A stretch of 64,000 bases of DNA from Saccharomyces paradoxus (GCF_002079055.1 NC_047489.1:1-64000), one strand, 5' to 3'; positions 47,604 to 58,295 are shown, numbered from the stretch's first letter. Notes: generated by a model from the sequence alone, not told the origin. Numbers and translations are program-made.

Positions 47604-47663
47604 GTGGAATTACATTTCCGCTGGGGTTTAACAAGGGCCGCCAGTGCGGAATCATATCTCCAC
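47604..47663 (-). promoter_or_regulatory. CHA1 UAS elements (Cha4 sites)
   Basis: On the minus strand, 47604-47621 reads GCGGAAATGTAATTCCAC, an 18/18 match to the UAS-CHA consensus as I recall it (GVGGARAYRTRATTCCRC). A second site on the plus strand at 47646-47663 matches 15/18. They lie 186-245 bp upstream of the CHA1 ATG. Confidence 0.75.
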
Positions 47664-47833
47664 GAAAGGACTCATTCGGCTTCCGTTGGCGGTGACTACT
47701 ACCCGCGAAAAAAGAAAAAGAAAAATAGTTTGGGAACATTTCGCAATTGATCAAAATGTAAACAATGCAGTAAAGAGTAAGACCGTAAGAGATAAAGAAC
47801 AGTTCGGACAGGAAAGCAAGGACACGTTGATTG

Positions 47834-49114
47834 ATGGCAACCCAAGCCCTAGAAGATATTACGGAGAGGCTTCTAATAAGGTCGCAAGAGGCTATCTTGC
47901 AATTAGACCTTTGGATACAACGTCAGCAGAGATCATCAGTATGCCAGACAACAGATCAAGAGTCACTCGATAAGCTATCCCAACAGTACAACCAGTATAT
48001 GTCTCAACTGAACTCTTTGTATGTCAGATCGGAATCTGTTCGAGACAAGTTAAGCAAGGAACAACAACGCAGGTTGATCACAGAGGACAATGAACATCAA
48101 CGCATAGAAGACTTGGTTCGTGAATTCCAGGATATCACTTTGAGGTTGAATGAGCTGGCCACCGTCCCAAATAAAGCATCAGACGATTCTCCACAATCGC
48201 AATCCACAAGAAGTAGTTTAGAATCATTTCAACCTCGACCATTGAAAATCATTGAGAGGCAACGTCTATGTATGGTGACTCCATCGAAACCACCAAAAAA
48301 GTCAGTAGGCTTTAATCCCATTAATGATGTCGACTGTCCTTCGAAAACAAACTCTTTACCATGCTCACCTAAGAAACAACCTGCAAAAAATCGCACTTTG
48401 CGTGCAGCCAAATCGCATGATACCGGCTTGAACAAGAGTAAAAATCCGTCTTCCTCAGATGCGTATGAGTCCTTCTTCAAAAATAGACAAAGACTTTCTT
48501 TGACCTTTTTTGATGAAATGGATGATGAAGATTTTGATTCTGATCAAGATACTATCATTCTACCAAACATAAGTACCCCTCCTCACGTGGACGTGACGGC
48601 AAAGGGTGCTGAATTCGAACCTTTAAGAAGATACAACTCGCACGAAAGTATACTATCTAATAAGCCAGTTCCCTCTATGTCCCTCAGTTTAGGAAGTTTT
48701 CCGGTCTCATTTTTTAAACCATCTAACCCGACCTTCGGGACTTCGATATCCAATGTGCAAGTGAACTGTCATCCAACCGTTGCAGCGTCAATGGTTCCTA
48801 GCCGTAATGGGCCTCGTGTCCCAAGTTCGAAGGCGTTGTTATCATCATTAATTGCACGATCAGATACGCATATAGTAAAACAGAATACCACAAATCTTAA
48901 ACATGCATCTTTTATGGATAAGTTCAATTCTTCGTTATCGACAATATCAGAATCTTTTCAAAATAAGAAGGGGAAAAAAAATAAGGGCTTGAACGATGAA
49001 CGAATATCAAACCCGGACCATATTGTAGCACAGGAACAAAAAAAAAGTATTATGGATATGAGCGTCTCTATAGAAGAATTGCAAGACGCTTTGAATACAG
49101 AACTGCTGTTGTAA
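47834..49114 (+). CDS. VAC17: VAC17, vacuole-inheritance adaptor for Myo2
   Basis: 426 residues; S. cerevisiae Vac17 has 423. It links the vacuole, through Vac8, to the class V myosin Myo2, so that vacuoles move into the bud, and is degraded once they arrive. The start is the ATG at 47834 (MATQALEDITERLL); a preceding in-frame TTG is not the start. A helical, coiled-coil-prone N-terminal half (about 1-110, with IEDLVREFQDITLRLNEL) contains the Myo2-binding part. The middle is low-complexity and Ser/Pro-rich, with many possible CDK sites (for example VTPSKPPKK near 148) and PEST-like acidic stretches (DEMDDEDFDSDQD). Confidence 0.94.
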   Translation: MATQALEDITERLLIRSQEAILQLDLWIQRQQRSSVCQTTDQESLDKLSQQYNQYMSQLNSLYVRSESVRDKLSKEQQRRLITEDNEHQRIEDLVREFQDITLRLNELATVPNKASDDSPQSQSTRSSLESFQPRPLKIIERQRLCMVTPSKPPKKSVGFNPINDVDCPSKTNSLPCSPKKQPAKNRTLRAAKSHDTGLNKSKNPSSSDAYESFFKNRQRLSLTFFDEMDDEDFDSDQDTIILPNISTPPHVDVTAKGAEFEPLRRYNSHESILSNKPVPSMSLSLGSFPVSFFKPSNPTFGTSISNVQVNCHPTVAASMVPSRNGPRVPSSKALLSSLIARSDTHIVKQNTTNLKHASFMDKFNSSLSTISESFQNKKGKKNKGLNDERISNPDHIVAQEQKKSIMDMSVSIEELQDALNTELLL

Positions 49115-49367
49115 CCGGTAGCTCCTTTTACTTTCTCTTCCTTTATTTCAAATTGTTTATCCGTTATTTTTATTTAGAATATCTTCAAGTTTTTGTGTTT
49201 TTTGTATTATTATTAAAGCTTCTTTAAAATATTTTGTTTTATAAAATCCTATCATAACATTACTATGGCCTTGGTCTAAACTTGGGTACCATCTGTTTTA
49301 ATGCTATTATCTTAGAATGTCTCCAGGAGTTTAATCGACTTCTTGGGAAAAGATGAGAAAAAAACCG

Positions 49368-52300
49368 CTAATTATCAAAACTATCTTGTCCACTTTCAAA
49401 AAGTCTATTCGTTTTCGTTTTCATTTTTTTATTATGATGATGATGGTGGTGGTGATGGTGATCTCCTCCAGTCTTCCTTTTTGGTGCTATTAATTTCCTT
49501 GTTTTACCCATATATGTAATAGAAGCCTTTGAGCTCCCCACTGTCTTGTAAGACTTTGAAATTTTGACTGTCTTGTTACCTTCTTTGAACTTATCGTTAA
49601 TGTCTGTCCTGGATGCAAACGATTTGATTATTGATGGATGTTTAAATCCCCCAACTAATGATGGATCCACATTTTCATTCTCATCTTCATCTTTCGTGCG
49701 CTTTTCTAAATCAATTGTTGTATTTACTGTTCTTGAAGTGACCGAATCAGCTTGAGAATTCGCGAATGATTTTATCAAACTATGTTGCTTTAGGGTAAAT
49801 AAATCTTCAATCGCTTCATCATTGCCATGCTGTATTCTTGCTAGTTCCTTATCCATTTCAAATTCGTCATAATTATTGCTTTTCAGAAAGGATAAGCTCT
49901 TCTGTACAAAGTCCTCAGATATGATAATTTTTTTGTTCTTGTCATCTACAGGTCTGTGTTCATTATTTCCCGTGTTGTCGCCTGTATTTATGCTATTGTT
50001 ATCCTGTGTATCCAAATCAGTAGCCGTACTTGTAATGTCCTGGTTATATTCTTCTTCAGCCCTGAAGGGGTTTTTATATTCCATAATATCTTCCACCATA
50101 CTTTCAAAAAATGCCTTCGATTTTGGGTTTTTAACAAGCTTTGAATCATCACCAATTTCTAACCTCCTTTTTCTCATCAATTCTCTCCTTTTGAGACGAT
50201 ATTGTTGTAATACGTCATCTTCATCATCACTTAGTTCTAGCTCTAAGCTATTCTTCGCTCTTTTATTACGGAATCCCCCATTTTTAATGTCATAAAGAAT
50301 TTTGTTTATCATTTTGACATCCATTTCCTTATTTTCTGCTGCCAACATTTCTCTAATTTCGTGGGGATTGAAGTTGTTCTTGGAATAATCATCAATCATT
50401 TTTTCTAGGTCAGAATCATATTCATCAGATCCTTCTCCATCGGCACCACCAATACCATGCCATTCATCCTCGGATTCTTCGGCTTCCATTTCAAAGAAGT
50501 TTGTGACACCTTTTTTCTTTAATTCTTTTAACTTAGCAGCTTGCTCCTTTTCTTTCCGTCTCAGTTGCAACCTTTCCTTATCAATTAGTTCACGGCGAAT
50601 TGCTTCATCCGTCTCTTCATTAATATAGTCATCGTTTTTGGCTTCATCTTCGATTGCTTTTTTTTCTAGCGTGGCCTCGTCAATCTTTTGTGTATCTAGA
50701 ATGTTAGTTTCTTGAAATTTGTCAGCATCCTCTTCAATATTATCACCGTAATGACCTAGGTTAATGGCGATTCTCTTCGGTAGGCTTTCATCAACTTTCT
50801 TTTTTGGTTTAACTTCAACTTCAATTTCAGAGTCTGATTCGTCAATGAGGTGTTTCACGTGGTGAGATTTCTTTTGTTTGGGAATAATATCATCCTCCTC
50901 TTCTTCATTATCAGAATTTCTATTTTTTTCATCTTCACTACCAGATAATTCATAATCGGTAATTTCATTGCCACTCAATGCAAACCCGGAGGATTCTGCA
51001 CCTGAGTCAGAACCGGAATCGTGGGCGTTCAACTGAAAATCATTGTTTTCTAATTGTTCCCTTCTCTTCTCTTTTTGTCTGATTCTTTTATTCCTGAGGA
51101 TTTCTTGTTCTAGCAAGTTCTCCACAATTTCCTTTTCCTTGACCATATCTTCCAACTTGAGACCTTTTGTTTCAATTACTTCTCTTTGATGATCTAGAAT
51201 TTGTTTTCTGCTAGCTTTTCTTAATGTATTGAACAGTTTATTATGATCCACTTTAGGATCTTTACTTTTATTCGGCCTTTGAGATAACTTCTGATTTTGT
51301 TTAGAGAGCCTTGCCTTCAAATTTAATATAGTAGCCTTTGATAACTGAGAGATTGGCAAAAGGTTTTCATCTTTGATTAGTTTATTGTTATCCATATCAT
51401 CATTGCCATTATCGTCACTGTCGCTATCGGGGTCCAATGTTATGCATCTCGATGAGTCAATTTCCCGTTTCAAATTATTGGCATAGGAGCTTAATAATGG
51501 AACTCCTTTCTCTCCCAGTTTTGTTTCCTCAGTTATATTTAATTCTGAATGTTTGTCCTCATGCAGTTCATCATCGTTTTGTAATTGTTTTGGATGTGCA
51601 TTTTCCAATTTCATCTCATTATCCTCATTTGAGGACGAGTCGTCAAAATCGGCAAGAAAAGATTCTTTAGAAAATTCTATTTTTGTCGGTATTGTCTTTT
51701 GTGGTTTCTTGTATTCGGCATTTCGAGCTTTTTCCTTTTTAGAATCTTCTGAAGCTAGTTCGTTTTGTATTTCCCGAATCTTTAAGGTGTGTGGCACTCC
51801 ATCTTGAAGTGTCTGAGCCATTTTATCCATCTGGGTCTTGTCTTCTGGATGCGTAGCCTGCGGAATATTATCCATTTGGGTCTTGTCTTCATCATGCACG
51901 GTCTGTAGTGAGTCCATTTGGGTAGCAGGTCCACGGGCCGGAAAGGATTGAAATAAAGGACTAGTACCAATAGGTATCATTGGAACTTTTGCAAATTTTG
52001 GCAACCAAGAGCCAGAATCATTTCTCGCACCCGTATTTACTTGGGACTGCGGCTCATTTGGTTTTATCGGTTGGGTTTTCTGGGTTTGTGAGGTTGCACC
52101 TTCGCTACTTAGGCGCTGTGTAGCGCCCGACCTTCCCATTGTGAATGGAGTTTCTTGTGTTTGTGAAGCTGCATTGATGATAACATCATCTTTGATTAGT
52201 TGCGTGGGATTCTCCTCATTAACTGAGTGGATAGGTACGTTAACCACTTTGTCTTGTTGAATGCTGACAGGTATCCTTTGCGTTTGTGTGAATGAGGAAA

Positions 52301-52658
52301 CGCCATTTTTTCCACTGTAGCTATTCTCATCGATTTCAGTTCCTTCCAACTCTTCACCACCGTCATAAAGATTAGCAATCAATTGAGTCGGTAAAGTATT
52401 CTCATTCCCATCTTTTTCATTATTGGGATTCTGTTCGGGCGCCTTCTTACCTTCTAATCTGTTCTTGACACGGTTCAATGTGGCATTGGCAAATAAAAAC
52501 CCGTTCCCGGTTAACGCTGGTGGATTATCCATGCCATATGCTGATTCATTTCCATTAGTATTATCTTTCTCATCTGGTATGGGAACCGCAACTTTTTTGT
52601 AGGTGGTAGCCCTCTTCTTCGAAGTCAACGAGGACAGAGCATCCAAGGCATCATCCAT
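49368..52658 (-). CDS. MRC1: MRC1, replication-checkpoint mediator (claspin)
   Basis: 1096 residues from the ATG at 52658 (MDDALDALSSLTSKKR), the S. cerevisiae length. An in-frame ATG 26 codons upstream (52736) is not supported by the conserved start. Mrc1 travels with the replication fork, speeds it, and relays Mec1 signals to Rad53. The N-terminal half is rich in SQ/TQ phosphorylation sites (for example SFTQTQ, AATQ-type and SQTQKTQ clusters). The middle is highly acidic and basic coiled-coil (about 530-800). The C-terminus has DEDDVLQQYRLKRRELMRKRR. A run of nine histidines precedes the tail (49441-49466 region), longer than the broken His stretch I recall in S. cerevisiae. MBF sites upstream fit G1/S expression. 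Confidence 0.95.
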   Translation of the reverse strand: MDDALDALSSLTSKKRATTYKKVAVPIPDEKDNTNGNESAYGMDNPPALTGNGFLFANATLNRVKNRLEGKKAPEQNPNNEKDGNENTLPTQLIANLYDGGEELEGTEIDENSYSGKNGVSSFTQTQRIPVSIQQDKVVNVPIHSVNEENPTQLIKDDVIINAASQTQETPFTMGRSGATQRLSSEGATSQTQKTQPIKPNEPQSQVNTGARNDSGSWLPKFAKVPMIPIGTSPLFQSFPARGPATQMDSLQTVHDEDKTQMDNIPQATHPEDKTQMDKMAQTLQDGVPHTLKIREIQNELASEDSKKEKARNAEYKKPQKTIPTKIEFSKESFLADFDDSSSNEDNEMKLENAHPKQLQNDDELHEDKHSELNITEETKLGEKGVPLLSSYANNLKREIDSSRCITLDPDSDSDDNGNDDMDNNKLIKDENLLPISQLSKATILNLKARLSKQNQKLSQRPNKSKDPKVDHNKLFNTLRKASRKQILDHQREVIETKGLKLEDMVKEKEIVENLLEQEILRNKRIRQKEKRREQLENNDFQLNAHDSGSDSGAESSGFALSGNEITDYELSGSEDEKNRNSDNEEEEDDIIPKQKKSHHVKHLIDESDSEIEVEVKPKKKVDESLPKRIAINLGHYGDNIEEDADKFQETNILDTQKIDEATLEKKAIEDEAKNDDYINEETDEAIRRELIDKERLQLRRKEKEQAAKLKELKKKGVTNFFEMEAEESEDEWHGIGGADGEGSDEYDSDLEKMIDDYSKNNFNPHEIREMLAAENKEMDVKMINKILYDIKNGGFRNKRAKNSLELELSDDEDDVLQQYRLKRRELMRKRRLEIGDDSKLVKNPKSKAFFESMVEDIMEYKNPFRAEEEYNQDITSTATDLDTQDNNSINTGDNTGNNEHRPVDDKNKKIIISEDFVQKSLSFLKSNNYDEFEMDKELARIQHGNDEAIEDLFTLKQHSLIKSFANSQADSVTSRTVNTTIDLEKRTKDEDENENVDPSLVGGFKHPSIIKSFASRTDINDKFKEGNKTVKISKSYKTVGSSKASITYMGKTRKLIAPKRKTGGDHHHHHHHHHNKKMKTKTNRLFESGQDSFDN

Positions 52659-52765
52659 CACTGAAATATATGGTAATGAGTTCACGATCGAATATCGAGC
52701 TTGCTTGTTTGTCTGTCTATTTTTGATTTGTTCCAATAGTGTGTTTAAAAGTATTACTGAAGCTA

Positions 52766-52799
52766 ACGCGTTTTACGCCTGTATTTCTTTATGACGCGC
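52766..52799 (-). promoter_or_regulatory. MCB elements upstream of MRC1
   Basis: A perfect MluI cell-cycle box ACGCGT lies at 52766-52771, and a GACGCGC variant at 52793-52799, 108-141 bp upstream of the MRC1 ATG. MCBs bind MBF (Mbp1-Swi6) and give G1/S transcription. Confidence 0.75.
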
Positions 52800-52952
52800 C
52801 AAAGAATAAGAAAAATTTCAGATATTTATGTATATCTCTATATGGACGCCAATGAAGATGGTCTCCTATTAAGAACTTTATTCATTTTACAAATATACCT
52901 AGATGAACAAGATGTATCTTTATATATATAAAGAACCCGGTAGCAGTAAAAA

Positions 52953-53909
<957 letters not shown>

Positions 53910-53984
53910 CTAATTTGGATATTTGTATGACCCTTTTATTTGCTCTCTACTTTACAGTAGTCAACCTCATCATCTCTTTATTTT

Positions 53985-54005
53985 TGAAAATTTTCATCTC
54001 ATCGC
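53985..54005. promoter_or_regulatory. RRPE and PAC motifs of KRR1 promoter
   Basis: TGAAAATTTTCA (53985-53996) fits the RRPE motif, and CTCATCGC (53998-54005, reverse of GCGATGAG) is a PAC core bound by Dot6/Tod6. The adjacent pair about 85-100 bp upstream of KRR1 is typical of the ribosome-biogenesis regulon. Confidence 0.75.
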
Positions 54006-54359
54006 TAAAAGAATTAGAAATATTAAGGAAAAAAAATTTTCTTTTTCAGATGTGCAATATCTGGCATAATAAGGTACAATAGTCCAAGGACATTTAACGA
54101 GGAAGATGGGCAAGAGCAGCATGAGAAATAAGAGTGTGGGCAAGAATGTTGCTGTTGGCAAGAAAGTACAAAAAAAGAGGCCGATCAGCACCGCTGAGAG
54201 GAAGAGAACCAAGTTACAAGTGGAAAAGTTAAACAAAAGTAGTGAGACAATGATACCGACGCTGTTACGCGAGACAAATACGCAAGAACCATCCAAAAGG
54301 AAGGCTGAGTCTACTCTAAAAGCTGAAGAACTAATAAAGGACCAGGAAAAAGACTCCAA
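53994..54359 (-). pseudogene. FYV5-equivalent antisense frame, closed here
   Basis: In S. cerevisiae the dubious-looking gene FYV5 (YCL058C, 152 residues) lies antisense to ADF1. The equivalent frame here covers only about its last 120 codons (ESFSWSF...LLLFNFSTCNLVLFL). It has no ATG: the first codon of the open stretch is TTG. A TGA at 54375-54377 on minus closes it upstream, where the S. cerevisiae protein continues. FYV5 is therefore not conserved as a protein frame here. Confidence 0.7.
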
Positions 54360-54447
54360 GGTACGAGAACAAATTCAGACAGAAAAATCAAAGACAAATG
54401 ACAACATGCTGAAGCAGATCGAAATGATATCCGGGTTTTCTTTATAG
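54106..54447 (+). CDS. ADF1: ADF1, small basic nuclear protein opposite FYV5
   Basis: 113 residues, the length I recall for S. cerevisiae Adf1 (YCL058W-A), where it was described as an antisense factor repressing FYV5 transcription. The N-terminus is very basic (MGKSSMRNKSVGKNVAVGKKVQKKRP in outline), likely a nuclear or nucleolar signal. The rest is charged and helical (KAEELIKDQEKDSKVREQIQTEK). It is divergent from KRR1 and shares its RRPE/PAC promoter, which would rather suggest a ribosome-biogenesis role; that is my inference. Since the FYV5 frame is closed in this genome while ADF1 is intact, repression of FYV5 cannot be its conserved purpose. Confidence 0.88.
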   Translation: MGKSSMRNKSVGKNVAVGKKVQKKRPISTAERKRTKLQVEKLNKSSETMIPTLLRETNTQEPSKRKAESTLKAEELIKDQEKDSKVREQIQTEKSKTNDNMLKQIEMISGFSL

Positions 54448-54557
54448 GGAATAGTGGTGAAAGTTACGTAAATATATACATATAGAGAGCGGAATGGTTA
54501 TACTGCATATTTTTTAAATTTTTTTTTTGAATATATATAAAGCATTGTCGCTTAAGA

Positions 54558-54851
54558 CTAAACCTTCGAGGATCTGAGACCGGCGCTGGATCTAAAGATG
54601 GCGTCGCCCTCAGCGTAGCCTCTTCCAACACCAAACCCAATGCCTAGCCATACGGGAAATGCACGGCGCTTAAAGAACAATACTGAGGTGAACACACCGA
54701 CGCCAAAGCCCATGGCAGTCTTGACCAGCATGTTGGACAGGACAATGTCCCACTTCGTGTCGAGGACCGTGGACACTGCGCTACCATTCTTGTTAGAATC
54801 TTTGGAGGGGGTGCTTTTCGCTGGTTGTTGTGCTTGTGCTTGTTCGGACAT
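54558..54851 (-). CDS. MIC10: MIC10, cristae-junction core subunit of MICOS
   Basis: 97 residues from the ATG at 54851 ([18 protein letters not shown]), matching S. cerevisiae Mic10 (YCL057C-A); an in-frame ATG 19 codons upstream is not the conserved start. Mic10 oligomers bend the inner mitochondrial membrane at cristae junctions. Two membrane segments form a hairpin at about 36-56 and 66-82. Each carries the diagnostic glycine motif: [12 protein letters not shown] in the first and [13 protein letters not shown] in the second. The positively charged loop KRR lies between them. No cleavable presequence. A CCAAT-type Hap site lies upstream at 55002-55009, fitting respiratory control. Confidence 0.94.
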   Translation of the reverse strand: MSEQAQAQQPAKSTPSKDSNKNGSAVSTVLDTKWDIVLSNMLVKTAMGFGVGVFTSVLFFKRRAFPVWLGIGFGVGRGYAEGDAIFRSSAGLRSSKV

Positions 54852-55294
54852 GGTATATTTTGCGTGTTTCCGTGATTGTTTCCTCTCGTAGTCAACCCAA
54901 ACTGGCAATTGGCAGTAGTTTAATATATGGTATTATCGTTGTTTGAAACCCTTTAAGAGGGAAAAACGGGTCAGGGCCACCCGGAGCGGAGCAATAGCCG
55001 CTGATTGGTCAGAATAGCAAAAGGGCTCGAAACAATAGTATAACGTACTGTATATACCTTATATTTAGGCTGGAATCCATCTTCCAAGCCTTCTGGATTA
55101 CATGTCGTTTAACTATGTACAAAGTTGGCTACCTTGTGTGCAGATAAGTTACAATAACAGTATTATCGCGCTGCACGAGCAGGACGGCGGTTAAATCTCG
55201 AATTTTTGCCACCTTTTCTATAGGAAAATAGGAAAGTCGATAAATAGGAAGGAATGGTTGAGTGTGAATTCAAAATGGGAGGGAATACTTGGAA
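54852..55294. promoter_or_regulatory. MIC10-PRD1 divergent promoter with Hap-type CCAAT site
   Basis: 443 bp between divergent genes. TGATTGGT at 55002-55009 reads ACCAATCA on minus, the Hap2/3/4/5 consensus, about 150 bp upstream of MIC10. No long open frame. Confidence 0.55.
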
Positions 55295-57433
55295 ATGCGA
55301 TTGTTTCTGTGCAAGAATTGGTTTACGTCACCTGTAATCTCGCCGCTACTGTATACCCGCTTCCTACATTCAATGGCTAACGCTACTAGTTTCCCCATTG
55401 CTCCTCAGAGCCCGCCCAATTGGTCGTTCACTCCCAACGATATTAGCGGGAAAACCAAGGAAATCATCAACAACAGTAACAGTTTCTATGACTCCATGAG
55501 TCAGGTGGAGAGTCCTTCTGTGAACAATTTCATCGAACCTTTTATGAAGTTTGAAAATGAATTGGGCCCAATCATTAACCAGTTAACTTTTATGCAGCAT
55601 GTGTCGTCTGATAAAGAGATTAGGGACGCATCTGTAAACTCTTCAATGAAACTGGATGAGTTGAACATCGATCTGTCGCTGCGTTACGACATCTTTTTAC
55701 AATTCGCGCGGGTCTGGCAGGATGTTCAATCGAAAGGTGATTCTATGGAAAGAGAAACTTTTAAATACATTGAGAAATCTTACAAGGACTACATTCATTC
55801 TGGTTTGGAACTTGACGAGCCCAACAGGTTGAAAATCAAAGAGATCAAAAAGAAGATATCCGTCAACTCCATCAACTTTTCCAAGAATCTAGGAGAACAA
55901 AAGGAATATATCACTTTCACCAAAGAACAACTGGAAGGTGTGCCCGACTCTATCTTGGCGCAGTTCGAAACAATCAATTCTGACAAAGATAACAATGAAA
56001 CCTTGTATAAAGTTACCTTCAAATATCCGGACATTTTTCCCGTGATGAAATTGGCATCCTCAGCGCAGACCAGAAAGCAAGCATTCTTGGCCGACCAAAA
56101 TAAGGTCCCTGAAAATGAAGCTATACTGCTGGATACATTGAAGCTGCGTGACGAATTGGCTTCATTGTTGGGCTACGACACGTATGCCAACTATAACCTG
56201 TACGATAAAATGGCTAAAGACAGCACTACGGTGATGGACTTTTTGAATGATTTGAAGGACAAACTTATTCCGTTGGGCAAAAAGGAACTGGATTTCTTGC
56301 AAGATATGAAAGCTAAGGATGTCAAAAAGCTTAATCGGGGTGAAGATCCAAACTATTACATTTGGGACCATCGTTACTACGATAACAAATACCTGCTAGA
56401 AAACTTTAATGTGGACCTAGAGAAAATTTCTGAATTTTTCCCACTAGAGGCTACAATTACCGGTATGTTACAAATCTACGAAACATTGTTTAATTTGAAG
56501 TTTATCGAGACGAAAGACCCTGAAAATAAATCTGTTTGGCATGATGATGTCAAACAGCTCGCCGTCTGGAATATGGATGACCCGAAGTCTCCAAGCTTTG
56601 TTGGCTGGATATATTTCGATTTACATCCTCGTGATGGTAAATATGGTCACGCAGCTAATTTCGGTTTATCCTCATCATTCATGATCGATAACTCCAAAAA
56701 ATCGTACCCGGTCACTGCATTGGTCTGTAATTTCTCCAAATCCACGAAGGATAAACCTTCTTTGTTAAAGCATAACGAAATAGTAACATTTTTCCATGAA
56801 TTGGGCCATGGCATCCATGACCTGGTGGGCCAAAATAAGGAATCAAGGTTTAACGGCCCCGGGTCTGTTCCATGGGATTTTGTGGAGGCACCTTCTCAAA
56901 TGTTAGAATTTTGGACCTGGAATAAGAATGAATTAATCAATCTCTCATCACATTATAAAACAGGTGAAAAAATCCCAGAATCTTTGATCGATTCATTGAT
57001 CAAAACTAAGCATGTCAACGGTGCTTTATTCACTCTAAGACAATTACATTTTGGATTATTTGATATGAAAGTGCATACTTGTAAAGACTTACAAAACCTA
57101 TCAATTTGCGATACCTGGAATCAATTGAGACAAGATATTTCTTTGATTTCTAATGGCGGCACATTATCCAAGGGTTACGATTCCTTCGGTCATATTATGT
57201 CAGACTCTTACTCTGCCGGCTATTACGGTTATCTATGGGCAGAAGTCTTTGCAACTGATATGTATCACACCAAATTCGCTAAGGATCCCCTAAATACCAA
57301 GAATGGTATACAATACCGTGATATCGTGTTGGCGCGTGGTGGTCTTTATGATATTAATGATAATCTGAAAGAATTTCTGGGCAGAGAACCTTCTAAGGAT
57401 GCCTTCTTGAAGGAGCTAGGCCTACAAAATTAA
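55295..57433 (+). CDS. PRD1: PRD1, saccharolysin (M3 zinc oligopeptidase)
   Basis: 712 residues from the ATG at 55295 (MRLFLCKNWFTSP), equal to S. cerevisiae Prd1; the two codons before it (TTG GAA) are in frame but not the start. It is a thimet-oligopeptidase-family metalloprotease that degrades short peptides in cytosol and mitochondrial intermembrane space. The N-terminus is Arg/hydrophobic-rich and targeting-like. The zinc site is FHELGHGIHD with H501, E502 and H505, plus E531 in FVEAPSQ. Substrate-binding HIMSDSYSAGYYGY follows near 630. Nothing is missing. It is tail-to-tail with PEX34, 18 bp apart. Confidence 0.96.
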   Translation: MRLFLCKNWFTSPVISPLLYTRFLHSMANATSFPIAPQSPPNWSFTPNDISGKTKEIINNSNSFYDSMSQVESPSVNNFIEPFMKFENELGPIINQLTFMQHVSSDKEIRDASVNSSMKLDELNIDLSLRYDIFLQFARVWQDVQSKGDSMERETFKYIEKSYKDYIHSGLELDEPNRLKIKEIKKKISVNSINFSKNLGEQKEYITFTKEQLEGVPDSILAQFETINSDKDNNETLYKVTFKYPDIFPVMKLASSAQTRKQAFLADQNKVPENEAILLDTLKLRDELASLLGYDTYANYNLYDKMAKDSTTVMDFLNDLKDKLIPLGKKELDFLQDMKAKDVKKLNRGEDPNYYIWDHRYYDNKYLLENFNVDLEKISEFFPLEATITGMLQIYETLFNLKFIETKDPENKSVWHDDVKQLAVWNMDDPKSPSFVGWIYFDLHPRDGKYGHAANFGLSSSFMIDNSKKSYPVTALVCNFSKSTKDKPSLLKHNEIVTFFHELGHGIHDLVGQNKESRFNGPGSVPWDFVEAPSQMLEFWTWNKNELINLSSHYKTGEKIPESLIDSLIKTKHVNGALFTLRQLHFGLFDMKVHTCKDLQNLSICDTWNQLRQDISLISNGGTLSKGYDSFGHIMSDSYSAGYYGYLWAEVFATDMYHTKFAKDPLNTKNGIQYRDIVLARGGLYDINDNLKEFLGREPSKDAFLKELGLQN

Positions 57434-57451
57434 AAGCGTTCGTGTGTAGCA

Positions 57452-57886
57452 TTATACAATTATTCTACAAAGTGTTATTATGTTAGATAGTCTTTTAAAT
57501 AACCTCGTTCCTGGATAAATCAAAACCATCAAATAGCTCAAGTCTTGGAGTAGAGCGGCAGTAATATGTCTAATTTGATCGTTATACTTTTTCTTGAAAT
57601 TTACCAATTTATCCTTTATTAGACCATTCCCCTGGCCATTTAGTCGTTGATCAATCTTAAATTTTACCTTGCACAACTTTATTAATTTCCACACACACTT
57701 AATCACTGAAACGCAGGAGTAGCACAGCCAAATTTTCCTCAATATCCCACTTACATATAACTTATCATTGACCACACCTAGGTTTTCCAACACTGCGAAA
57801 AAATCCAGCAGCGAGCTTACACCACTCCATACATTTGCCCATATATCTCTTCCACTGATTTCAGCGGTATCTTTTTTCGGAACCAT
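57452..57886 (-). CDS. PEX34: PEX34, peroxisomal integral membrane protein
   Basis: 144 residues, matching S. cerevisiae Pex34 (YCL056C). It sits in the peroxisome membrane, interacts with the Pex11 family and raises peroxisome number; it has also been linked to peroxisome-mitochondrion contact. It resembles Pex11-type proteins: DIWANVWSGVSSLLDFFAVLENLGVVND at the N-terminus (in outline), a basic central loop (KLIKLCKVKFKIDQRLNGQGN) and a hydrophobic C-terminal stretch (ALLQDLSYLMVLIYPG). Its 470-bp upstream region is shared with KAR4. Confidence 0.93.
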   Translation of the reverse strand: MVPKKDTAEISGRDIWANVWSGVSSLLDFFAVLENLGVVNDKLYVSGILRKIWLCYSCVSVIKCVWKLIKLCKVKFKIDQRLNGQGNGLIKDKLVNFKKKYNDQIRHITAALLQDLSYLMVLIYPGTRLFKRLSNIITLCRIIV

Positions 57887-58295
57887 TCACCTTTCCTTTC
57901 TTCTTCCTTTGCTTTCAGTCATACCCTCTTTACTTCTTAAGTTGGAGTCGAGCATTGAAATCATTTCCCGCGAATTTTTCAAGTAGAATTTCCCTTTTTA
58001 CTGAACAAGAATCAACAACCAGCAAAGAGACAAAATACTTTTCTCATATCTTGGACCTTGGATGTGGCATTGGGAGTCTTATGTTCTTTTTGTGCCTCAC
58101 ATAAAAATAATCTCGGGAGATATCTCCTGTTTAAGTGTCCTGTAAGAGCGTAAAACAGCGTTTGAAATAAGATAGTCAGAAGCAAAAAAAAGAATTGGTA
58201 TCTGGCTGTACCTTCAGACAATTTCAAGATTATTACTTCACTTTTTCAGCTTCATAACTGTCTATTTGCGACTTGGCATTGTCTTTTTGTAGCCT

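Noticed and set aside
52659-52736. N-terminal extension of MRC1 by 26 codons
   Set aside because: The conserved Mrc1 start is MDDAL at 52658, and the extension has no similarity to the family.
54852-54908. N-terminal extension of MIC10 by 19 codons
   Set aside because: The conserved protein starts MSEQAQ at 54851 and the total then equals the family length of 97.
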